From Quercus robur (taxonomy: Eukaryota > Streptophyta > Magnoliopsida > Fagales > Fagaceae): 64,000 nucleotides of DNA. The stretch's first letter is position 1; every line of letters begins with the position of its first letter. The notes beneath the pieces were generated by a model. The model searched no databases. It saw only the letters and a list, made by a program, of their open reading frames with translations, and was not told the DNA's origin. The position numbers and the translations under genes are program-made. This document shows, in pieces, positions 13,000-23,992 of this stretch. The DNA is taken from positions 6,747,501 through 6,811,500 of the forward strand of contig NC_065535.1 of assembly GCF_932294415.1 (NCBI RefSeq), written 5' to 3'.

Positions 13000-13490
13000 G
13001 GAGGTCCGAGGACCATGCAAGACATCCGTTCTGCCTAGGACTTAGGCCTTTCTTGAAGTTGCTAGTTTCCCGTAGGTTTGAGTCCGAGGACCATGCAAGA
13101 CCTCGGTTCTGTCTAGCACTTAGGCTTTTCTTGAAGTGTCTAGTTTCTCATAGGTTTGAGTCTGAGGACCATGCAAGACCTTAGTTATGTCTGGCACTTA
13201 GGCCTTTCTTGAAGTGTCTAGTTTCCCCATAAGACCTTGGTTCTGTCTAGCACTTAGGTATTTCTTGAAGTGTCTAGTTTCCCCATAGGTTTGAATCCGG
13301 GGACCATGCAAGACCTTGATTCTGTCTAGCACTTAGGCCTTTCTTAAAGTGTCTAATTCCCCCATAGGTTTGAGTCCGAGGACCATGCAAGATTTTGGTT
13401 CTGTCTAGCACTTAAGCCTTTCTTGAAGTGTCTAGTTTCCCCATAGGTTTGAGTCCGAGGACCATGCAAGAACTTGGTTATGTCTAGTAC
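13000..13490. repeat. 78-80 bp tandem array, about seven copies
   Basis: Repeated GAGGACCATGCAAGA, TGTCTAGCACTTAGGC and TTTCTTGAAGTGTCTAG blocks recur with starts near 13008, 13086, 13164, 13301, 13379 and 13458, plus one copy near 13231 missing its first third. Copies differ by point changes. The array lies in the internal region of the LTR element near the primer-site end. Confidence 0.9.
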
Positions 13491-13835
13491 TTTAAAAGAT
13501 TCTAGTTTAGCCCTCGACTTCCTTCTCCATAGGGAATTCAGCGAACCGGACTACTAGGGTTCTCAAGAGTTAGCCCCTTGACAAGTGCATGGGGGCACAT
13601 ATCTGACGTCCTAAACCCCTTGAACTGCGCTCTGTCTAGCAATCCTCCCCGCGTGATGAACACTTCGAAGCGTGACCCTAAACGGAGGCTGAGCTATGAT
13701 AATGATGGTGTGTTCCTGGAAATGATGGGGGGCTTTCGCGCAACTCGCACCACCGCCAAAATGGTCATCTCAAGGGACTCTCGTTGATAGGGGTTTGACC
13801 ATGATTAACCGTCATATTTGCCAATGCATAAACTC

Positions 13836-13853
13836 TTCCCACAGACGGCGCCA
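13836..13853 (-). other. primer-binding site of the LTR element
   Basis: Read on the minus strand, TGGCGCCGTCTGTGGGAA follows the LTR end CCCTACA after two bases (AT). The TGGCGCC start is complementary to a tRNA 3' end of the ...GGCGCCA type. The position immediately inside an LTR is the basis for the call. The exact tRNA was not determined. Confidence 0.75.
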
Positions 13854-13855
13854 AT

Positions 13856-14507
13856 TGTAGGGACTGATTTTTCTGGTCCGATCCAAGATGCGTGGACCTT
13901 AGACCAGTGAGCCTGGTACAATGAATTTGTAGAGAGTGGGCCAAAGAGCTAGGCTTTGGTGTATGTACAAAGGTTATCACAGTGTTTTACTCGATCGAGT
14001 TGAGATGACCTAAGTTCATCTGAGAGAATTGGTCCTCGACACGATTCCAGAAGCTCTTTTTGGTGCTTCTTGTGTGTGTGTGTGTGTGGGGGGGGGGTCT
14101 CCCCTCCTTCCTGTCTCTCTTTCCTCCCTTTTTATAGTAGATTTCTCCCTCTGAATGGGGTCCCTAGGGTAGGTACTTGTCCCATCCGCCCTTCCCTCCA
14201 GTCGTTGGGAGTGATTGTAAGGACAGGGAAGTATGACCATGTTAGGCACAAGGCAATGGACGCAATAATGACAACCTTTTCCCTAGACACTTCCCTTATT
14301 TCCATTGTCCTTTTCTGCTTTAGTACTTTTCTTGTTCCGTGGTACGATATGGAGTGTCACTATCAGCGATAGGTTGCCTCCTTTATCCTCGGCTATATCC
14401 ATGCCGAGGAGGATTCTCCTCATGGCCGAGGAGGGGTCTTTCCTTGGGCTAGGCCCTTGGCCCAAATGTAGACATTCGCATGGGCCTTCGGCTCTTTTAC
14501 CCCCACA
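13856..14507 (-). repeat. 5' LTR of the non-autonomous element
   Basis: Starts TGTAGGGACTG and ends ACCCCCACA (652 bp). Minus-strand reading places it upstream of the primer-binding site. It contains an expanded TG/G run near 14071-14098 that is absent from the other LTR. Open frames here are mirrored in the partner LTR and are not genes. Confidence 0.85.
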
Positions 14508-15979
14508 ATATATATATATATATATATTACTAAAGAGATTTATTTTTGTATTGTTTGAAAACATACTTGCTCTTAAAGTTAATGAGTTTTATTCTTCTCA
14601 AAATGGGGGGGAAAAACTAGTGAGTTATATATAGCAAAAATTTGAATATTAAAACTAGTGAGATATTAATACTTCTAATAAGAAATGATTGTTTGTTAAA
14701 TTTTTACAAAAGAAAATAGGGGCCATTACTCATTAAGCAAAACTATTAGACACATTTTTCCTCTATATAAAAATTTGTCAACTAATGTAAAGAGCCCTGT
14801 AAGACTGTAACTCAATACCATTGTCTCAGGTTTTGGATCCCACTCCACCAATTGTAAGTGTAACAATTAAATTATCCAAAAAAATTTGTTGACCAATAAA
14901 AGGAAGATATTAACTTATTTAATTTTAAGTTATTGCTAATCAACAATTGAATTTTAGGGGGAGTCTACACAATCATTGAAACTCATGATACTTTATTCAT
15001 AATGGCTAAGATTTATTCATAACTTTGTTTTTTATTTTGTTTGTTAAAATACGACTGTCTAACTTTCATAGATGAGGTTCATGAGAACTCTAAACAAATT
15101 ATTTATGCTTTATTTTTTTAGTTGGAAAAGGAGAATAATTATTAGATGTCTCACTCTGTTGGCTTAAGGCAGTCCTTGATGTTATTTATATATTAATATG
15201 TTGCTAATTTTACGACTTGAATTGCTTCCCTATGAACTTTCAAGCACTTAATGCATGGCATGCAAAGATACCAATTAATTTTTTTTTTTTAATAAAGTTA
15301 TCAACTAATATATTTGTGGTTGCTCAAATCTAAAGTTCTTGGCAATTTGAAATGCTATCACACATTTCTCAAAAAAATAATAGAAATGCTATCACACGTA
15401 AATGAGTTATGAGTATCCAATAATAATTAAAATAAATAAAAATAGATTCTGAAAATCTTATTTGTTATTTTTAACTTTACAGGGTTAATTTGATTCCCAG
15501 CCTTAATTAGATCATAGTTTTTCACCTTTTCTTATTCCTTTTTTTTTTTTTTTTTTTTTTTTGTATTTTCTTGACAATCAAATACAAAAAAACATAAAAT
15601 CATATTTACCAATTTTCAACTTATTGATAAACATATTAACTCAACAACTAAAATGAATCTAGAATGATTGTAAGTTGAAAATAATATGATAATATGATTA
15701 ATTTGACTACTATCAAAATGTAGAAACCAAACTTACAACAAGTTAAAAATAATAAAAACTAAATTAACTGTTACTAGGAAATAATTTTTTTTTGAGCCAA
15801 GAATATGAAGACTAAAAATTATATTTTCCCATTAAAAATTAACATGTCTAGCTAGAGAAAAGTTAACATTGCCGCCGTGAATCTTTTGAACCCTAAGAAA
15901 CAAACCAGTTGTCAGAGTGTACTAAAAAAAAAAAAAAAATCCAGTTTTCAGAGAACCCCCGCAAAATTGGCTTTCAATA
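14508..15979. other. AT-rich intergenic DNA upstream of the OSB-like gene
   Basis: Only (AT)n, T-tracts (15539-15562) and A-tracts (15926-15939) are evident. The promoter and 5' UTR of the plus-strand OSB-like gene should be in the last few hundred bases. No core promoter element was convincing. Confidence 0.5.
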
Positions 15980-18900
15980 ATGAATACGCAACGTTTCGGA
16001 GCCCTAATCCGAAACGCGAAGCGGTTCTATTCGTCCTCACCCGCGATCACTAGACCAGAGAAATTCTTCTCCGCCGACGATGGCGAAGCCGGGAGCTCGG
16101 TTTTCCGGCACGCCCTGAAATTCCAGCGGCCGGCGACGATCATGTGGAAGTGGAATAAGCAGTTGCTGAACTCCGGTAGCTTTATTGGGACCGTCGAGCT
16201 TCCTTTGAAGATTATGGACACAAGGAAAACCGGTCGCTTTGGCGTTCACACTAAGCTCTCCGTCAATTCCTCCCCCGACGATTCCAATCGCACGGTTAGG
16301 TACTTTACTCCACATCTCTGTTTTCGTTATCGTATCGAATGGTATCATATCAATTGGTTCTTCAAATTGTGCTTATAATAATAATAATTATTGTTGTAGT
16401 TGTTTATATTTCCAACATTTGATTTTGCATCAGTAAATGGCCTATTGTATTGGAGCAACACCATTTTCACATGGGTTCACTATTTTTTATTTTGTTAATT
16501 TAATAGTTGAGGAGAGAGATTTGAATACTAGATATCTTCGTTCGAAACATCATGAAGTACCAGTTGAGCTACCGGGTCCACTATTGATACCACTTTTATC
16601 ATGCGTCAATCACAACAGGCCATGTTAGGTCCATTAACTTATTGTTGGGTAAGACACATGCTGTAATGCACTCTCACACACGCATACACATACACATACA
16701 CATACACTAGAGATAGAGAAGAAAAGAATAGCTTCATGTTGTATTTGTATAGTTATCTGAATGGGGTTTTTGGGAAAATGGCTTTAGTTTAAACTATCTT
16801 GATGGGTTTTCAGAAAGCTTCTAATGATATCACAATTTCATTTTAAATGAAGTTTAGCATATGGGATTTGATGAATGAAGGTTTCTGAATGAACAAAGAA
16901 GGGTGGTTATTATTATTATTTTTTCTTGCTAGGACATGTAATGCCTATGGTCATGCATTGGATTTGAATGTGTAATGGGAGGTCAATTTGATTTGCTCCT
17001 GCTTTTCGTTTAGATATATGCTTGCATTTCTTTATATGGAAGTTGGTGGGTTTTTAAGTTTGCCACTATGCAACTTACATTCTGTAATTTGTGAACAGGA
17101 TACTACTGTTGATGTGGGACGAGATGGCAGAAATGTCTCTACAACATTTGAAACCAAATGATTTTATCTATGTTTCAGGTCCTTTAGGGTGTTATACAAA
17201 GGCTTATGAGGATGGAGACCTCAGAACACATTACAAGGTTCAGAAACCAAGTACATCTTTTTAACATGTTGCATAGCTGGGTCCTTATTTGGCATGAAAA
17301 GTTATCCTTCCTGCTCAGTTCTAGCTTCATGTTCAAAGATGCAGCTACAGTTTTTTATACTAAACTGAATTTCTCTCTTGCATTTGTCTTACTCCTCTTT
17401 TGAGTTCCTACTTTATTAAAAAAAAAAACCTCTTGAATTTTCTAAATGTATATTTTATAAAATATGATAATTAATGATATTTTGTTGGCATACATAGTGA
17501 TTAAAGTTGTTTATTGGTTTCTTTTGAAGACTCATATAGTTAGGGTATTCTTAATCTTTAACCTTGTGTTTAGTGGTAACCAATACCTAGTGGTGTATCA
17601 AATTTCTTTCTGGATCCCACTTGCACCTTATATCTAATACCTGTTCAAGCTTTCACTTTATGAATTCATGTTCATTCTTTTCCCTTTGCTAATCATATTA
17701 GGCATTGATTTTTAAGATTTATTTGCTATGAAATTGGGATGGAGCTATATTGGATAGATGCTAATAAACCATGGTTTTTGATAGATTGAGGTCACATGTT
17801 AGTGTAAATGATGGTGCCTTGAACTCTAACCCTTTTCTGCTAGACGAGAAAGTATGAGGGCAGTAATTTTTTTCCCTCTGCTGATACATTGGCACATCCT
17901 CTATCTGTACAGTTATTTTGTTTTCTCTTTATAGGTCACAGTCGAAGAATTGAATTATGTTGCCCGAGATGGCCAAGGCCCAACCAGCCAGAAAGTCGAG
18001 GAGTCGCAATTAGGAGCAGGTACGATGTCTTCTATAGTTGAAATAAATGTGTAACACATATCTTCAATATCTTCTAAAATATATGGCTTAGAGTTTTTAT
18101 TTTATTAGTCTTTTGGAAATGAGTAGAAAACTACAAAGCTAGTAACTAAAGCAAGGCGTGTCTTTAAAAGGAGCAAGTTGTTAGCACAGGATTTGTATAT
18201 CTGACCTAGAAACAATTTGAACCAGGCTCGCAGGATGATAGTGATTATAATATTGTAATTTCTTTGCTTATATGCATATATTTATGTCAACTCTTGGCAC
18301 AAAAGGGATGTGTATTTTTTATTCATTTTTTTGATAGTACATTACACTAGAATCCGTATCTATGGGGATTACACACAAAAGTCAATGATAATTTGAATTT
18401 GAATTGCATGTTGATTGTTTCCATCCTACAATTTTCTCTAGCATTTAGTCTATTGATTTATTAATCAATCTCATGATCTCCTTTAGCAATTAACGTCTTG
18501 ATTTGGTCTTCAATGACATGGAAAGTGAATTCTACTTAACCTCTCTTCTAAAGCTTACCCTTTTTTTTGGAGCTTGAGAAAATTAACAAACACAAGTTAA
18601 ATTTGGTAAAATAACAGCGCCATTAAAATGGTGAATCCCCCTCAATGAGAAATTCATAAGAAATTATCCTATAAAGATGTCACTATAGATTAACGTGACA
18701 AAAAGCCTTTTAATATGAAGCAAGATAATATGAGTGAGAATTGCATAGGTAAAATTACCAATAGGCATAAGGAAACGTTAATATCTCCTTATTAAAAGTA
18801 GGAAGAAAAAATGATGTAAATAATAAAAGATGATTGACAAGGTGATTATATTAAAAATTACTAACATGAGGAAAATCATGTGAATGAAGAGATTCAAGTA

Positions 18901-20124
18901 AGGTCCAATTGATACGCTTTGATACCATGTCAGAATTTGAAATATCATGTAGCATAAAGATGAGAATGGAATAGATTAATGCGGTCGATTATTGAGACCT
19001 ATGTCCACAACACCAAAAGACAAAGGGCTACATCTTTCGTTCACTTTTCATGATAATACATTACAATAAAATCCATATTTATAATGAGGATTGCACATGG
19101 AAGTCAATGATGATTTGAATTTGAATTGCATATTGATTGCTTCAATATATGATTTTCCATAGCAACCAATCCCATGATTTTATGTGATAATCAATGTCTG
19201 GAGTTGGTTTTCAAAGACAAGGAAAGTGAATTATACTTTCCAACAATCTTTGAAGCACCAAAATTGGTTCATGCTAGGTTTTTCCTTTATTGGTTAATAT
19301 TCTTGTACGAAAAAAAAGGAAGTTCAAAAATTTTGGAAGACAATTTCAAGCTTTGGATTCAATTTTTGCAAGTTGTGCATTTCATCAAAGATTAATACAC
19401 AACTTGAGGGGTTGAGGGGGAGTGTTGGAAAATATGACACTTTTCACAAATTAAAGACGAAATCAACAAATTGATTGGAGTAAATCAAGAGATTGGAGAA
19501 ATAAAATTATCAATATGAAATTTTAAATCAAAATATACATTTAATAAATTAATAGTTGACCTATTTTCAAAATTTATAAATCTCATTACACTATGGGTTC
19601 ATTTGTATTTGTGATCAATCAAGTGAATGAAAGATGTGTATGTGGACTTCGATCTTAGTGATTGAAACCCGTTAATCTCTTATGATCTTCCTCTCTCATA
19701 TTCTCTTTGTCTTCCATAATATTTCAAGGTTTGACAATACTCAATTATGAGTTTTTTACGACACTTTTTAACAGCTAGTCATTGCGAAATATTTACTTTT
19801 TCCACATGCTTATCTATCTTTTTTGTCCTGTATCTTATCACATTTCTAGGTAGAGCTGACTTGGCGGGGTATGAAAACCGCAATTACTTGTGGCAAGTGT
19901 TTTTCACCAATCCATATGAATGGCGGGATTTAAGGAAACGTAAGGTAAATCCAAGACAGCCAGATTTCACACACAAGGATACTGGTGAAGCTCTCTGGTT
20001 GAGTCCAAATGATCCTCCATGGATTAAAAGGCAACTCCAGTTGCTTGATACAAAAATGGCAGAACAAGGCCAAGGTGATTTCGGTTTGCGTTCCCGTGTC
20101 TCCATGTGGGTTTATGATGAGTAG
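15980..20124 (+). CDS. OSB1-like: organellar single-stranded DNA-binding protein, OSB1-like
   Basis: Plant OSB proteins bind single-stranded DNA in mitochondria or plastids; Arabidopsis OSB1 restrains mitochondrial genome recombination (family knowledge). Exons 15980-16299, 17099-17237, 17935-18019 and 19850-20124 give 819 nt (272 aa) with consistent phases; the first donor is AG|GTACTT. The N-terminus MNTQRFGALIRNAKRFYSSS is Arg/Ser-rich without acidic residues, like a mitochondrial presequence. The middle part (IMWKWNKQLLNSGSFIGTV to LMWDEMAE...FIYVSGPLG) fits the OB-fold-like domain. The last exon carries one PDF motif: W196, NPYEWRDLR, NPRQPDF (P219-F221), HKDTGEALWL. A single motif and the length match OSB1 rather than the multi-motif OSB2/3. 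Intron 3 (1.8 kb) contains retroelement debris. Confidence 0.9.
18333..18537 (+). repeat. direct repeat copy 1 in OSB intron 3
   Basis: Shares with 19052-19238 the order GATA(G/A)TACATTACA, AATTTGAATTTGAATTGCAT, the TTGATTG block and GGAAAGTGAATT. The pair, about 0.7 kb apart, could be the decayed LTRs of a small element or a local duplication. Confidence 0.65.
18900..19743. mobile_element. decayed Copia-like fragments inside OSB intron 3
   Basis: Two signatures are visible. GCTTTGATACCA near 18917 is the reverse complement of TGGTATCAAAGC, close to the initiator-tRNA-Met primer site of many Copia elements. At 19403-19422 a purine-rich tract (GAGGGGTTGAGGGGGAG) directly precedes TGTTGGAAAATATGACAC, which looks like a polypurine tract followed by a plus-strand LTR ending near 19736-19743. 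The two signals have opposite orientation, so at least two insertions or a rearrangement are implied. No coding domain remains. Boundaries are approximate. Confidence 0.55.
19052..19238 (+). repeat. direct repeat copy 2 in OSB intron 3
   Basis: Partner of 18333-18537 in the same orientation, with scattered substitutions and small gaps. It overlaps the start of a small open frame that has no recognisable product. Confidence 0.65.
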
Positions 20125-20631
20125 AGGCCAGTCTGGAGGCCTTGAAAGAACCATCTGCTTTTGCGTATTGGTCATGTACAGGGTTTTACGATCTTAGTCA
20201 TTGCATCTAACTGGAAGGTCAAAGAATGACAGAAGCAATATCAAAACTAGACAGGAATTTGAGGTTTTTACGTCTCCAAGCATATTTCTCAATCTCACTT
20301 ATGAAAAAAGAAAAGAAAAAAAAAACATATATATATATATATCTCTCTCTCAATCTCAGAGTTGCAGTGTGTTGAGCACTGAATATTCTGCATTCAGTTC
20401 TCTCTACAGCAAGTTGCAGGTATCCTATACATGACAAAAATATGAATACAAGTCTTTTTCATTTTATGTAGTCTTTTTTTTTTTCCTTTGTATAGCCTGG
20501 CCACTTCAGGGGTCACTTCATGATTGCAATATCTATACATAATGCATCTCCACAAACTTGTTTCCTTCTTTAAAGTAAGTTTGGATAAGAAAACTGTCTG
20601 AAACTTTCTGTTTAGATTGAATGAGAATTTC

Positions 20632-20783
20632 TCATTGAGGGATATTGGTTGACTTTCTTAGAATATTTAGATTTCCTTTTGGCTTGCATATGCCTTTGCA
20701 TTAGGCTTCATTGAGGGATATTGGTTGACTTTCTTAGAATATTTAGATTTCCTTTTGGCTTGCATATGCCTTTGCATTAGGCT
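20632..20783. repeat. perfect 76-bp tandem duplication
   Basis: Two head-to-tail copies, 20632-20707 and 20708-20783, start TCATTGAGGGATATTGG and end CATTAGGCT. I saw no differences, so the duplication is recent or recently homogenised. It lies about 0.5 kb downstream of the OSB-like stop codon. Confidence 0.9.
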
Positions 20784-21884
20784 TTCCCACCTTGTATGGG
20801 TACTTGACACCAAATGAACTAAGAAAATTTAGAAGAATATTAGAAGGGGAAAAAAAAACCGTTTTTAATTCCCTCGATTATTGATCAAATAGACAATAAA
20901 ATCCAGGTGATTTAGGAAACAGGCAGGTTGGAGCTTGCCAGGAAATCACCAACTTTGGCCACTTGTTTTGCCTCTTAGAAACAAAGAATCTGAGCATAAT
21001 CAATGATTTTGTTGTGATAGGCTTATAGCTATATTTACAGACAGTTTTTGCTTTCTGCAAACCCAGTAACAAAATGTGGAATACTTTATTCAGGGTGATC
21101 ACTGTGAAGATGACATATGACATATGTATAGGTTTCATGCAATAATTAATTGGGGCACTCCTAAAGGATGGGATCATTGCCATGTTGATGCCCTGTTGAG
21201 ACAATGAGTCGAGCAACAAAAGATGAAGAGTGCCTTTTTCAGTACATGGTAGAGGCTTCTAGTTCTAGTAGAGGGCTTTTGAAAATTTGTAGGTTCTTAG
21301 AATGGGAAGAAGATGATGAAGATGGTGATGATGGCCATGGCTACATTAAACTTCAAGGTTTATAAATTGGACGGGAAGAGAAAAAAAAGGTAGGTTGGGG
21401 TGCAACTCTTGGGCAACAAGGTTTTGTTTGTATAATATAATTGTGCACTGTCTCTCAGCCCTGAAATGTCCTGGGATCAAAGCAAATAGCATTACTTCAT
21501 GGATGATTGTTTTGAAGGCTATTATGATTTTATGAATGTCCGTATGAGAATTTCAACAATGGTATGTTCAGTTTGGAGGACGAGAGCCTAAAAAAAGATT
21601 TCTACACCTTGCATTTGGATTAGTCCTAAAACTGAAGGGATATTGCATTTCATCTCTGTCAAACTTGTTAGGTGCTGTATTGAAATTTGAAAGAATGTCA
21701 AAATGAGTCTATTAAGTTTTCTATTATCGGCTTTTGTATTTTTAAACTGATATATTGCAATTTTTTTTTCTTTTCTTTTCTTTTCTGGATTTCCAGGGAG
21801 TTGAATTCTTGTAAAGAATAAAATGTTTCTGATGCAGATCTTTATCCATAAATGAGAAATCAGTGTCCACCACCACCACCATAC

Positions 21885-21918
21885 ACCCCCACCCCCCCCC
21901 CCCCCCCCCCCCCCCCCC
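21885..21918 (+). repeat. poly-C tract with adjacent CCA repeats
   Basis: (CCA)n at about 21868-21880 is followed by an almost pure C-run. In vivo it could form unusual structure on either strand, and its length is prone to sequencing error. The open frames across it on both strands are low-complexity artefacts. Confidence 0.85.
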
Positions 21919-23724
21919 TTCAACAAAAGGGATGCTTCTTTCTTTTTGTGAGAAAGGTTGTTATAACATGCCATTGGCCATTAGTAGAGAATTTTACTTA
22001 TGTTTCTCTTATCATTCAGAAGCATTCTTATGCTTGCATGTAAATGTCTCAATGTCTTTCTCCTTTAGTGTATCAATCTCTAAATCAAAAATGTATTTTG
22101 TACTATGAACGAGGAACACTGCAATATTTTCACTCTAAGGTCGTTGGTCCATTAATCAATAATCATGCTCATAGTTGCCTCTCCTTTTTTTTTTTTTTTT
22201 TTTTTTTTAATAATTTAATTTAATTTTTATGTGCGCGCACGCGCTTGTGTGGCCAAAATGGTAGCATATGAATCTCATGACCTGGGTTGGATTTTGTTTG
22301 TTGAGCCTCAGCCCGTCACTACATTGGGGCTTGACTGTCTGGTGAGACAAGTTTATTGAATCCATTCATTAGAGCCCAAATTTCACTCCTACAGCTCTCT
22401 GCTTTTCTTGATCCTCCTGATCTTGGGGACATGGCCGACATGCCACAAAGACCTTGTGAAATGCAATGATTTCTTTGTCATGGCTGTTATTTCCTTTGCA
22501 CAGATACCAGCCTTTTGTATATACCTGGGGATCAGAATTGTAGCAATTCCCCACGAGTTAGGGGTTCCTGTTGAGGATATTATATATTACAAGTTCTTTT
22601 CTGTGACTAAGTTTGGAGCTTTTATAAGTAGGCAGCTGTCTGATGTCAAGGCTCCAAATTGGAATAATTATACATGAAAATAAATGTTAAATGGCCAGAA
22701 CCAGAAGGGTTGGTACACTAAATGTGGTGGGATATATATTTAGAGTTTCAAGATAGGCTTGAAACTTATGTTTAATGAGTCTCATGGACCACACTCTTTT
22801 CTTTAGTTGTTTACCAGAAAAAAGAAACTCATTACTTGAAGTGAAAATCACTTGTACAGGCATGAGACATCTGCAAAAGACTTTGAGGTCAGCGTTGCCT
22901 TTTTTTGACTAATAAATCTAAGGACTTGCTTGATTGCTTTATATAACTAAATGCTAATTGATGTACTGCATGACCCCTCTGCACGACTATAATGAACAAT
23001 TAGTCAATGTGATCGAATTAACCTCGGAACAAATTGGTTAGTACATTTTTTTTTCCCCACAAGATATTCTAGGAATTTCTCATTGCCTGAGTATTCTACG
23101 GAGTAATGGGCATGGATGATAAATATGATCTACTTTGCTGTATGGAGCTAAAAGAATATTTTGGCCTCGTTCATCTATCTCTAAGCTCTGCAATGATCTT
23201 AATATTGGGATTCAGAATTGTTTGTTTCAAAAGCATAATAAGCTCTTTTGTGTGAACTCCAAGCTTTGACTGATGACTCTCTTACATTTTGTTATTGGCT
23301 CCAGGATCTTTAGGAAGATAATGACATGTGACTCATGTTGATGGAACCCAACCATATATTAGAATTCGAGGCATTCAAATAGATAGAATTTTGCCAGTTC
23401 GACCAACAGTATGTTCCTTCAATAGCCTCTTTTTCTTCGGTCTATATTTTGTTTTTGTGCTAGCAAATCAAAACATTCAAACTACACAAACATGGGGGAT
23501 GTTCGAGTGTGGGACACTCCCAAGGACTAAAACAACTTCGGAAACGAGATATTCAAAGAATAATTTCCACAAGCAACAGCCAACACTCACTGTCAAATTA
23601 TGGCCAAGCAATTCTACAAACAACTTTTTTTCAACTTGTTGAGATGAAAAATTGTCGATTGGAATAATATTACGTTGAGCAATGTCTATTTCACACTTGC
23701 ATTTTTTGCACAAAAGTCGTTACT

Positions 23725-23992
23725 GTAAGAGAAGTCACGATTTCCAAGTTAAAAGTCATGATTTTAGTTTATACAGTTGAGTGTGTGTACTATGTGTGTA
23801 AGTGAAAGAGAAGTCACGATTTCCAAGTTAAAAGTCACGATTTTAGTTTAAACAGTTGAGTGTGTGTACTATGTGTGTAAGTGAAAGAGAAGTCACGATT
23901 TCCAAGTTAAAAGTCACGATTTACAGGTTAAAAGTCAAGATTTTAGTTCAAATAATTGAGTGTGTGTACTATGTATATAAGTGAACGTGTGC
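23725..23992. repeat. 79-bp tandem repeat, three copies
   Basis: GAAGTCACGATTTCC recurs at 23731, 23810 and 23889. Each copy continues AAGTTAAAAGTCA(T/C)GATT and a GTTGAGTGTGTGTACTATGT block. The third copy carries an extra AAAGTCACGATTTACAGGTT-like insertion. Copies one and two differ at only a few positions. Confidence 0.9.

Larger units (their letters stand above)
10876..14507 (-). mobile_element. non-autonomous LTR retrotransposon (two LTRs, PBS, no gag-pol)
   Basis: Two LTRs bound an internal region of about 2.3 kb. The whole element is flanked by ATATA at 10871-10875 and 14508-14512, within an (AT)n microsatellite. A primer-binding site next to the right-hand LTR sets the orientation as minus. 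The internal region 11518-13855 has no ORF resembling gag, protease, integrase or reverse transcriptase. Instead it holds a 78-80 bp tandem array (13000-13490) and scattered CTCGATTGCTGCTRGA repeats near 12270-12470. It would depend on proteins from another element. Size and lack of genes fit a LARD-like or large TRIM-like element. Confidence 0.85.

Noticed and set aside
13000..13490. Possible CRISPR-like array
   Set aside because: The whole 78-80 bp unit is repeated without unique spacers, in a plant retroelement. It is a simple tandem array. The array at 47233-48045 was rejected for the same reason.
21588..22108. Gly- or Pro-rich open frames across the poly-C tract
   Set aside because: Low-complexity translation of a homopolymer; no conserved domain and no supported start.
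22408..22677. 89-codon open frame that looked weakly membrane-like
   Set aside because: No recognisable family, no flanking exons or promoter, and the reading is interrupted on both sides.
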